Below, piece by piece: positions 1 through 5,259 of a stretch of DNA of 5,259 nucleotides. The stretch spans positions 1 through 5,259 of the forward strand of contig JBAZCN010000192.1 of NCBI GenBank assembly GCA_041655035.1, written 5' to 3'. The DNA comes from NAT127 sp041655035 (GTDB taxonomy: Bacteria; Pseudomonadota; Gammaproteobacteria; Pseudomonadales; Porticoccaceae). Made by a program: the position numbers and the translations under genes. The first letter of the stretch is position 1, and the number at the start of each line of letters is the position of its first letter. The notes under the pieces are model-generated. The model was not told the origin of the DNA. It saw only the letters and a list, made by a program, of their open reading frames with translations, and searched no databases.

Positions 1-1708
1 CCGGGCCCGGATCTCCAGGGGTGGCGGGGTGTTCTCGCGGGCGGCCAAGTCCATTGCCCTGTCTGCCGAGCTCAAGGCGCTGCTGGCTGTCGACGAGGAC
101 AGCCTGACGCCGGCCCGGCTGATCCACTGCCTGCTCAAGGTGGAGGTGGATCTGGTGTGGAATGGCGGTATCGGTACCTATGTCAAGGGCAGCCTGCAGT
201 CCGACATCGAGGTCGGTGACAGGGCCAACGACGAGGTGCGTGTCAACGGCAGCGAGCTGCGCTGCCGGGTATTCGGCGAAGGCGGCAATCTCGGCATGAC
301 CCAGCAGGGGCGGGTGGAATACTCGCTCAATGGCGGCGCCTGCAACACCGATTTTATCGACAACATGGGCGGCGTGGCGTGCTCCGACCAGGAAGTCAAC
401 ATCAAGATCCTGCTCAACCACCTGGTGGCCAACGAGGATCTGACGCCCAAACAACGCAACCTGTTTCTCGCCGAGATGACCGACGAGGTGGCGGAACTGG
501 TGCTCGGCCAGAGTTCGCGGCAGATCCTCGGTATTTCCCTGGCCCGCTATCGCTGTGAGAACAACCTGGCGGAGTTCTGGAACTGCATCGTCGACTGGGA
601 GGCAGAGGGCATCATCAACCGCAAGCTCACCGGCCTGCCGGACGACGATGTCCTCGTCGACCGGCAAAAGAAACAGCAGGGCCTGACCCGCCCGGAATTG
701 GCGGTACTGGCGTCCCACAGCAAGCTGCTGCTCAAGGGCCAGTTGCGGGGGGCGGATGTCCTCGACGATGAATACCTTGGCCAGGCCCTGTTGCGGGCCT
801 TTCCCCCGGCGATGACGGCGCGCTACGGCGAGCAGATGACTCAGCACCCGCTGAAGAACGACATCATCGCCAACCAGCTGACCAATGAGATCGTCGACCG
901 CATGGGCCTGAGTTTCGTCCACCGCCTGATGAAATCCACCGGCGCCGCTGCCGGCCAGGTGGTGCGCGCCTCTACCATCGTCAGCGATGTGCTGCGCCTC
1001 GACGAGGTTTGGGCCGAGCTCGATGGCCTGAATCACCAGCAGGCCCGTGAACAGTTCGCCTTGCAGGCGCGGCTGATGCGCCTGGGACGCCGGGCGACCC
1101 GCTGGATTCTCCGCAATCGCCGCAACTGTACAGATACCCGTGGCGAAATCGAACGTTTCGACCCGCTGCTCAAGGAAATGCTCGATACCAGCATCGCCAG
1201 CTGCATCGACGAACCTGGGGAAAGTCAAAGCGAACTCGGCGGCTATCTGGCCATGGGGCTGACACCTTATGCCGCGATTCTGATGGATTCCGCCAACGAC
1301 CTGTTCTTCGCATTCGGTATGGCGGACGTGTCGATACGCACCGGACTGTCCATTGATCTAGTCAGCGAGACCTATGGCCATCTGGAAGAGGCATTGAGTC
1401 TCAACTGGTTTTCCGACCAGATCATCGACCTGACGTCGGACAACCGCTGGGAGGACTTCGCCAAGGAGTCCTTCATCGATGAAATGGAAACACTGTACCG
1501 CGCCATGGCGGTGCAGATATTGAACGATCTCGACAGCACAGCCCAGATCGAGGAACGCATCCAGCACTGGCGCAAGAGTCAGGCGATGTTGTTCGAACGC
1601 TGGCAGTTGATGATCCGCGAGCTGCGCCAGTCGCCACAACGCAACTATGCGATGTTTTCCGTCGCGTTGAGGGAACTGCAGGACCTGGTGGATACCCTGG
1701 CGGCGTAA
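1..1708 (+). CDS. gdhB: NAD-specific glutamate dehydrogenase (large, GDH_2/Bac_GDH type), C-terminal part; 5' end off the window
   Basis: This enzyme catalyses NAD-dependent oxidative deamination of glutamate to 2-oxoglutarate and ammonium in the cytosol, mainly in amino acid catabolism. The frame is open from the left edge (first whole codon at 2) and ends in TAA at 1706-1708, giving 568 residues. Family members have about 1600 residues, so roughly the last third is present. The GTG at 29-31 is not a start: the codons before it read in frame as RARISRGGG, the usual lead into the VFSRxAKSI motif. Counting from the first whole codon, visible motifs are WNGGIGTY (about 53-59), GEGGNLG (92-98) and CSDQEVNIK (about 127-134), which belong to the nucleotide-binding catalytic domain. 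The helical C-terminal region follows, with GLTRPELAVL (about 227-236). One conserved stretch differs from the usual consensus (D to A, H to Q; see findings). The gene converges on fdxA and ends at a probable intrinsic terminator. Family assignment is secure; the symbol follows Pseudomonas usage. Confidence 0.95.
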   Translation, partial: RARISRGGGVFSRAAKSIALSAELKALLAVDEDSLTPARLIHCLLKVEVDLVWNGGIGTYVKGSLQSDIEVGDRANDEVRVNGSELRCRVFGEGGNLGMTQQGRVEYSLNGGACNTDFIDNMGGVACSDQEVNIKILLNHLVANEDLTPKQRNLFLAEMTDEVAELVLGQSSRQILGISLARYRCENNLAEFWNCIVDWEAEGIINRKLTGLPDDDVLVDRQKKQQGLTRPELAVLASHSKLLLKGQLRGADVLDDEYLGQALLRAFPPAMTARYGEQMTQHPLKNDIIANQLTNEIVDRMGLSFVHRLMKSTGAAAGQVVRASTIVSDVLRLDEVWAELDGLNHQQAREQFALQARLMRLGRRATRWILRNRRNCTDTRGEIERFDPLLKEMLDTSIASCIDEPGESQSELGGYLAMGLTPYAAILMDSANDLFFAFGMADVSIRTGLSIDLVSETYGHLEEALSLNWFSDQIIDLTSDNRWEDFAKESFIDEMETLYRAMAVQILNDLDSTAQIEERIQHWRKSQAMLFERWQLMIRELRQSPQRNYAMFSVALRELQDLVDTLAA

Positions 1709-1731
1709 GCGGAGCGGCAAAGGGGGCACTT

Positions 1732-1765
1732 TGGTTAGAAGCAGGGTGGTTAGAAGCAGGGTGGT
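1732..1765. repeat. 15-bp tandem duplication with partial third copy
   Basis: The unit TGGTTAGAAGCAGGG occurs at 1732-1746 and is repeated perfectly at 1747-1761, followed by the start of a third unit (TGGT, 1762-1765). It lies in the non-coding gap between the glutamate dehydrogenase stop and fdxA. Such short duplications are typical of replication slippage. No function is evident. Confidence 0.85.
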
Positions 1766-1825
1766 ATGGCGACGGGGTAGGAAAAGGCGGGGTTAAGCAC
1801 AGGGCGCCCGTGGCGGCGCGCCGGG

Positions 1826-1854
1826 CGCCGCGGCCAGTCGGCCGGCGGCGTTTT
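1826..1854 (+). terminator. Probable Rho-independent terminator of the glutamate dehydrogenase gene
   Basis: CGCCGCGGCC (1826-1835) pairs with GGCCGGCGGCG (1840-1850) around an AGTC loop, giving about ten G-C pairs with one bulged G at 1845, immediately followed by TTTT (1851-1854). The hairpin starts 117 bases after the dehydrogenase stop and its T-run touches the last base of the convergent fdxA stop codon. A further 7-bp inverted repeat (GCGCCCG 1804-1810 / CGGGCGC 1822-1828) overlaps it and could form an alternative stem. On the minus strand the hairpin is not followed by a T-run, so it is not a classic fdxA terminator. The U-tract is short, so termination efficiency is uncertain. Confidence 0.68.
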
Positions 1855-2177
1855 CAGCGTTCGAGCAGCGCCAGTTTGCCGGGTTTGCCGTCCCACTCTT
1901 CGGCATCGGGCGGGGCGTCTTTTTTCTGGGTGAGGTTGGGCCAGATCTGGGCGAGTTCGGCGTTCAGCTCCAGGAAGACTTCCTGGCCGGCGGGCAGCTC
2001 ATCCTCGGCGAAAATGGCCTCGGCCGGGCATTCCGGCTCGCAGAGGGCACAATCGATACATTCATCCGGGTGAATCACCAGGAAGTTGGGCCCCTCATAA
2101 AAGCAGTCGACCGGGCAGACCTCAACGCAGTCCGTATGTTTGCACTTGATGCAGTTTTCGCCGACAACAAATGTCAT
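1854..2177 (-). CDS. fdxA: 7Fe-8S ferredoxin FdxA (Azotobacter FdI type)
   Basis: This is a small cytosolic electron carrier with one [3Fe-4S] and one [4Fe-4S] cluster. The 107-residue product matches the length and sequence of Azotobacter vinelandii ferredoxin I almost throughout. By homology, C9, C17 and C50 bind the 3Fe cluster and C21, C40, C43 and C46 the 4Fe cluster; C12 and C25 are extra cysteines, also present in the Azotobacter protein. The signatures CVEVCPVDCFYEG and CIDCALCEPECP are intact. The C-terminal extension ending in KGKL/LER-like sequence (here GKLALLER) is typical of this type. The ATG at 2175-2177 is supported by an AGGAGA site nine bases upstream and by alignment of the N terminus (MTFVVGENC). 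The gene lies 212 bp downstream of mutS on the same strand, a conserved order in Pseudomonas and relatives, but a strong-looking promoter in the gap suggests independent expression. In Azotobacter FdI takes part in redox regulation; the partner here cannot be read from sequence. Confidence 0.97.
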   Translation of the reverse strand: MTFVVGENCIKCKHTDCVEVCPVDCFYEGPNFLVIHPDECIDCALCEPECPAEAIFAEDELPAGQEVFLELNAELAQIWPNLTQKKDAPPDAEEWDGKPGKLALLER

Positions 2178-2186
2178 GGGCTGGAT

Positions 2187-2192
2187 TCTCCT
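2187..2192 (-). promoter_or_regulatory. fdxA ribosome binding site
   Basis: Read on the minus strand, AGGAGA sits nine bases before the fdxA ATG. It is a near-consensus Shine-Dalgarno sequence and fixes the start codon choice. Confidence 0.75.
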
Positions 2193-2218
2193 GTTGGCTT
2201 CGTCACGCGAGGAGGCGA

Positions 2219-2247
2219 ATTATAGAGTAAAAACCCAAGGTCGTCAG
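2219..2247 (-). promoter_or_regulatory. Sigma70-like promoter of fdxA
   Basis: On the minus strand a perfect TATAAT -10 box (2219-2224) lies exactly 17 bases downstream of CTGACG (2242-2247), which matches the -35 consensus TTGACA at 4 of 6 positions. Transcription would start near 2212, leaving a leader of about 35 bases that contains the AGGAGA site. The short TTTTT-rich spacer stands out from the GC-rich surroundings. This suggests that fdxA is transcribed on its own rather than only by read-through from mutS. Confidence 0.66.
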
Positions 2248-2306
2248 CTTGTGGGATGGCGGCCTCGGGGCAATACCGGGTTCGGGTCAAGCCCCCCGGG
2301 CATTCC

Positions 2307-2350
2307 GCGACCGCCCCTGCCGGTGATCCCTGGGGTCGCCACCGCGGTGG
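2307..2350. repeat. GC-rich inverted repeats in the mutS-fdxA gap
   Basis: Two adjoining symmetrical elements lie 40 to 80 bases past the mutS stop. GCGACC (2307-2312) is the reverse complement of GGTCGC (2334-2339), and an inner CC/GG pairing can extend the stem. CCACCGCGGTGG (2339-2350) is a perfect 12-bp palindrome. Neither is followed by a T-run on the minus strand, so they are not a classic terminator for mutS. They may help 3'-end stability or Rho-dependent ending, or may simply reflect high GC content. Confidence 0.45.
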
Positions 2351-2389
2351 GCTGCGTTGCTCTGCGCGCCCCATGGCGTTCCGCTGGTT

Positions 2390-4981
2390 TCAGGCGTCGA
2401 GAGACTTCAACCGGTAGACCAGCTCCAGGGCGTCGCGGGGGCTGAGCCCGTCGGCATCCAGTGCCCGCAACAGATCCAGCGCCGGGTGACTCACGGGCTG
2501 GGCGAACAGCTCCGGCTGGTAGGGTTCCGCTGGCTTGGCGCTCTCCTTGCCCCTGGCCCCGCTGGCGTCGGGCGGCAGGGCGCCGGCCTCCAGTCGCGAC
2601 AGTTCCTGCCGGGCCTCGGCGATGACGCCGGCGGGGATGCCCGCGAGCTTCGCCACCTGGATGCCGTAACTGCGATTGGCGGGACCATCCTGCACGGCAT
2701 GGAGAAATACGATGGTGTCGTGGTATTCGGTGGCGTCGAGATGGACGTTGGCGACATCCGGAACCTGTTCCGGCAGCGCTGTCAGCTCGAAATAGTGCGT
2801 GGCGAAGAGGGTGAAGGCGCGCACCTTGGCCGCCAGGTGCCGGGCGCAGGCCCAGGCCAGCGACAGCCCGTCGAAGGTGCTGGTGCCGCGGCCGATCTCG
2901 TCCATCAGCACCAGGCTGGTTGGGGTGGCGTTGTGGAGAATGTTGGCGGTCTCGGTCATCTCCACCATAAAGGTGGAGCGCCCGCCGGCGAGGTCGTCGG
3001 AGGAGCCGATGCGGGTGAAAATGCGGTCGACCAGCCCGATGTGCGCTTCGGCGGCCGGCACCGGGCTGCCGATATGGGCGAGCAGGGTGATCAGCGCCGT
3101 CTGGCGCATGAAAGTGGACTTACCGCCCATGTTGGGGCCGGTGATGATCAGCATCCGCCGGCTGTCGCCGAGAATCGCGTCGTTGGCCACGAACGGCCGG
3201 TCGAGCGTGGCCTCCACCACCGGGTGGCGCCCGGCGCGGATACTGATGCCCGGCGTGTCGCTGAGGGTTGGCTGCACCCAGTCGAGGTGTTCCCCGCGTT
3301 CGGCGAGGTTGACCAGGACATCGAGTTCGGCAACGGCGGCGGCACTGGCCTGGAGGGCGGCCAGGTCTTCGTTCAGGGTCTCCAGCAGGGCGTCATAAAG
3401 CCCCTTTTCCCTGGCCAGGGCGCGGCTTTTGGCGCTGAGCGCCTTGTCCTCGAAGGTTTTCAATTCCGGGGTGATGTAGCGCTCGGCATTTTTCAGTGTC
3501 TGGCGGCGGATATAGTCCGCCGGCGCCTGGTGGGACTGCCCTTTGGAAATCTCGATATAGTAGCCATGCACCCGGTTGTAGCCGACCTTGAGGGTGGTGA
3601 TCCCGGTGCGGGCCTTTTCCTGCTCTTCCAGCCTGACCAGATAGTCGCCGGCGTTGGTGCTGATATCCCGCAGCTCGTCCAGCTCGGCGTCGAAGTCGCG
3701 GGCGATGACGCCGCCGTCGCGAATCACCACCGGCGGATTATCGATGATCGCCCGGTGCAACAGTTGGTGCTGGGCGGGGAACTGGGCGATTTTCCCCGCC
3801 AGCTCCGCCAGGTACTCGGATTCACTGTCTGCAAGCCGTTGCTGCAAATCGGGGAGGACAGCCAGCGAATCCCGCAACCGGGCGAGATCCCGCGGGCGGG
3901 CGGAGCGCAGCGCGAGGCGGCCGAGGATGCGCTCCATATCGCCGATGGCGTTGAGCGGATCGGCGAAACCCTCGTAGCGGAAGCCGTCGCGCAACAGGGC
4001 GATGGCCTGCTGGCGCTGGAGCAGTACCTCGAGCCGGCGCAGCGGGCGATTGAGCCAGCGCCGCAGCAGGCGGCTGCCCATGGCGGTCTGGGTGCGGTCG
4101 ACGATGGCCGCAAGGCAGTGGTCGTCGCCGCCGTCGAGGCTGTGGTCGATTTCCAGGTTGCGCCGGGTGGCGGCATCGAGCACCACGCTGTCCTCAGGCT
4201 GTTCGACGCTGAGCGACTGGATATGGGGCAGGGCGGTACGCTGGGTTTCCTTGGCGTATTGCAGGAGGCAGCCGGCGGCCCGCAGTGCGCTGTGAAGATG
4301 ATCGCAGCCGAAGCCGGCGAGATCGCGGGTGGCGAACTGCTCGGTGAGTTTGCGCCGCGCCGTATCCAGGTCGAATTCCCAGGGCGGGCGCCGGCGCAGC
4401 CCGGGGCGGTTGGCCAGGGCCGGAGGACAGGGAAAGTCTTCGGCGACCAGTAGTTCGGCGGGATTCAGGCGCTGGATTTCTCCCAGCAGGCTTTCCTCCG
4501 ACGGGGCTTCCAGCACCTGGAAGCGACCACTGCCGATATCCAGGGCGGCCAACCCGTAACGATCCCGGTAGTGGGTGGCGGCCACCAGCAGATTGTCGCG
4601 GCGTTCTTCGAGCAAGGCTTCGTCGCTGACCGTGCCCGGCGTGACGATGCGCACCACCTTGCGCTCCACCGGCCCCTTGCTGGTGGCCGGGTCGCCGATC
4701 TGTTCACAGATGGCAATGGATACGCCCTGCTTCACCAGCCGCGCCAGATAGCCCTCGACGGCGTGGTAGGGTACCCCGCACATGGGAATGGGCTGGCCAC
4801 TGGTCTTGCCCCGCGCGGTGAGGGTCACGTCCAGCAGTTTGGCCGCCCGCCGTGCGTCGTCGAAGAACAGCTCGTAGAAATCCCCCATGCGGTAGAACAC
4901 CAGCTCGTTGGGGTGGTCGGCTTTGATGCGAAGGTATTGTTGCATCATGGGGGTGTGCGTTGATAAATCAATATTATCCAT
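2390..4981 (-). CDS. mutS: DNA mismatch repair protein MutS, complete
   Basis: MutS is an ATPase that recognises base mismatches and small insertion/deletion loops and recruits MutL. The 863 residues aligned by eye to E. coli MutS (853) show all domains: mismatch recognition with the Phe-X-Glu motif (F35-Y36-E37), connector, lever/core, clamp, and ATPase. The ATPase has Walker A GPNMGGKST (615-623, K621), the signature loop GRSTFMVEMTE, Walker B LMDE (D694, E695) and the FATHYF histidine H729. Near the C terminus QPELF (822-826) resembles a beta-clamp-binding motif. The final tetramerisation helices keep D844 and R849, which correspond to E. coli D835 and R840. No frameshift or lost catalytic residue is visible. 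The ATG at 4979-4981 gives an N terminus of the expected length (HTPMMQQYL at 9-17), but no Shine-Dalgarno sequence precedes it. Codons 1-20 use AT-rich choices (TTA, TCA, CAA, AAA) unlike the rest. An integrase gene ends only 20 bp upstream; fdxA follows. Confidence 0.98.
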   Translation of the reverse strand: MDNIDLSTHTPMMQQYLRIKADHPNELVFYRMGDFYELFFDDARRAAKLLDVTLTARGKTSGQPIPMCGVPYHAVEGYLARLVKQGVSIAICEQIGDPATSKGPVERKVVRIVTPGTVSDEALLEERRDNLLVAATHYRDRYGLAALDIGSGRFQVLEAPSEESLLGEIQRLNPAELLVAEDFPCPPALANRPGLRRRPPWEFDLDTARRKLTEQFATRDLAGFGCDHLHSALRAAGCLLQYAKETQRTALPHIQSLSVEQPEDSVVLDAATRRNLEIDHSLDGGDDHCLAAIVDRTQTAMGSRLLRRWLNRPLRRLEVLLQRQQAIALLRDGFRYEGFADPLNAIGDMERILGRLALRSARPRDLARLRDSLAVLPDLQQRLADSESEYLAELAGKIAQFPAQHQLLHRAIIDNPPVVIRDGGVIARDFDAELDELRDISTNAGDYLVRLEEQEKARTGITTLKVGYNRVHGYYIEISKGQSHQAPADYIRRQTLKNAERYITPELKTFEDKALSAKSRALAREKGLYDALLETLNEDLAALQASAAAVAELDVLVNLAERGEHLDWVQPTLSDTPGISIRAGRHPVVEATLDRPFVANDAILGDSRRMLIITGPNMGGKSTFMRQTALITLLAHIGSPVPAAEAHIGLVDRIFTRIGSSDDLAGGRSTFMVEMTETANILHNATPTSLVLMDEIGRGTSTFDGLSLAWACARHLAAKVRAFTLFATHYFELTALPEQVPDVANVHLDATEYHDTIVFLHAVQDGPANRSYGIQVAKLAGIPAGVIAEARQELSRLEAGALPPDASGARGKESAKPAEPYQPELFAQPVSHPALDLLRALDADGLSPRDALELVYRLKSLDA

Positions 4982-5008
4982 ATAAAACAGTCGCTTATAA
5001 TTTATGTG
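4960..5008. other. AT-rich junction between mutS and integrase; candidate attachment-site region
   Basis: Only 11 of these 49 bases are G or C, against a strongly GC-rich background on both sides. It covers the first seven codons of mutS, the 20-bp gap and the integrase stop. It contains overlapping inverted repeats: TTGAT/ATCAA (4960-4964 and 4967-4971), and TGATAA/TTATCC (4961-4966 and 4974-4979; 5 of 6 symmetrical) separated by 7 bases, a spacing like that of tyrosine recombinase core sites. There is no tRNA gene here. Minus-strand TATAAG (4994-4999) could be a -10 box for mutS, but no convincing -35 lies 16-18 bases upstream of it. The att-site role is inference. Confidence 0.4.
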
Positions 5009-5259
5009 GCTATGCTTTGGGGCAAATTTGGGGCATTTTGAGCCATGTTTTGCATGCCCTCCCAGATGCGATCGAGCTCTCTGGGGGACTCCGTATCTAT
5101 CCAGCGGGCATAGACGTTCACGAGCATGGAGAAGTCCTTGTGGCCCATCTGGTTGGCGATGAAAGCCAGGTTGCCCTGTGCCGTCAGGTTCCAGCAGGCG
5201 TAGGTGTGCCGGGTCTGGTAGGGCGGGCGCGGACGGATTTTCGCGCGCCGGCCCAGATT
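5002..5259 (-). CDS. Phage-type tyrosine recombinase (site-specific integrase), C-terminal end; rest off the window
   Basis: Reading the minus strand in frame from the right edge gives 85 residues and a TAA at 5002-5004. The sequence is the end of a phage integrase catalytic domain. YQTRHTYA (residues 14-21 of the fragment) carries the second catalytic arginine (R17); MGHKD (38-42) holds the conserved histidine (H40); VNVYARWID (47-55) contains the nucleophilic tyrosine (Y50). Y-x-x-R in place of H-x-x-R is common in this integrase group. A tail of about 30 residues follows, rich in N, Q and P. Such enzymes insert and excise prophages and genomic islands. The fragment has no upstream start codon inside the window; the first Met is at residue 38. 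It ends 20 bp before mutS on the same strand, so transcription of the integrase would read into mutS. The first catalytic arginine and the DNA-binding domains lie outside, so activity cannot be judged. Confidence 0.9.
   Translation of the reverse strand, partial: NLGRRAKIRPRPPYQTRHTYACWNLTAQGNLAFIANQMGHKDFSMLVNVYARWIDTESPRELDRIWEGMQNMAQNAPNLPQSIAT
5016..5035. repeat. Two direct copies of TTTGGGGCA, 11-bp period
   Basis: TTTGGGGCA occurs at 5016-5024 and again at 5027-5035, one helical turn apart, within the last codons of the integrase gene (encoding the APNLPQ stretch). Short direct repeats next to the end of an integrase gene may be arm-type binding sites for the recombinase or its excision factor. 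Equally they may be coincidental coding repetition. Confidence 0.6.

Noticed and set aside
29..31. GTG as the start of the glutamate dehydrogenase gene
   Set aside because: The frame is open to the left edge and the preceding codons encode the conserved RISxGGG lead-in, so the gene is cut by the window rather than starting here.
1810..2073. Plus-strand 87-codon frame opposite fdxA
   Set aside because: Antisense to a ferredoxin with all cysteine ligands intact, and its sequence is low-complexity S/A/R-rich.
2174..2374. Minus-strand 66-codon frame between mutS and fdxA
   Set aside because: It has no Shine-Dalgarno sequence, an arginine/proline-rich composition without recognisable features, and runs through the fdxA promoter and the fdxA start.
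2357..4453. Long plus-strand open frame of 698 codons opposite mutS
   Set aside because: It lies entirely antisense to an unmistakable MutS, its product is a G/A/V/Q-rich low-information sequence with no recognisable motif, and GC-rich codon use in mutS suppresses stops in the opposite frame. It is a shadow frame.
4571..4963. Plus-strand 130-codon frame opposite the mutS 5' region
   Set aside because: Antisense to the conserved mismatch-recognition domain of MutS; no motif and no ribosome binding site. Other short frames opposite mutS and the dehydrogenase are rejected for the same reason.
4996..5001. Perfect plus-strand TATAAT pointing into the integrase gene (antisense)
   Set aside because: No acceptable -35 lies 16-18 bases upstream, and the match arises within a very AT-rich stretch where it is expected by chance.
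4982..5001. tRNA gene as the integrase target
   Set aside because: Integrases often use tRNA genes, but the gap is 20 bases and no cloverleaf sequence lies in the flanks; the neighbour is mutS.

Overview
The window comes from a GC-rich gammaproteobacterium. The mutS-fdxA pair in this order and strand is the arrangement known from Pseudomonas (where rpoS follows) and several other gammaproteobacteria. The ferredoxin is the Azotobacter/Pseudomonas 7Fe-8S type, and the 180-kDa-class NAD-glutamate dehydrogenase is typical of the same group. I cannot name a genus from the sequence alone.

Layout, left to right. (1) Positions 1-1708, plus strand: the last 568 codons of a large NAD-dependent glutamate dehydrogenase that continues off the left edge. 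(2) Positions 1709-1853: a short convergent intergenic region with a 15-bp tandem duplication and a strong GC-rich hairpin followed by TTTT, which is the probable dehydrogenase terminator. (3) Positions 1854-2177, minus strand: fdxA, with a clear ribosome binding site and its own sigma70-like promoter. (4) Positions 2178-2389: the mutS-fdxA intergenic region, holding that promoter and GC-rich inverted repeats. (5) Positions 2390-4981, minus strand: a complete, apparently intact mutS of 863 residues. (6) Positions 4982-5001: a 20-bp AT-rich gap. (7) Positions 5002-5259, minus strand: the C-terminal 85 residues of a phage-type tyrosine recombinase (integrase) that runs off the right edge. It has no long ATG-initiated reading frame within the window, so an ORF scan would miss it.

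The left part is ordinary core metabolism and DNA repair. The point of interest is the right edge. An integrase gene ends only 20 bp before the mutS start codon, in the same orientation, where no mobile gene would be expected. The junction is sharply AT-rich (11 G/C of 49 bases at 4960-5008), mutS has no visible Shine-Dalgarno sequence, and its first codons are AT-rich unlike the rest of the gene. Together these suggest that an integrative element (prophage or genomic island, lying mostly beyond the right edge) is inserted at the 5' end of mutS. If so, it has replaced the native mutS promoter and leader, and possibly the first few codons, so mismatch repair may depend on the element. A conceptually similar arrangement is known for the SpyCI islands at mutL in Streptococcus pyogenes. 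Here it is inferred from about 280 bases of sequence.
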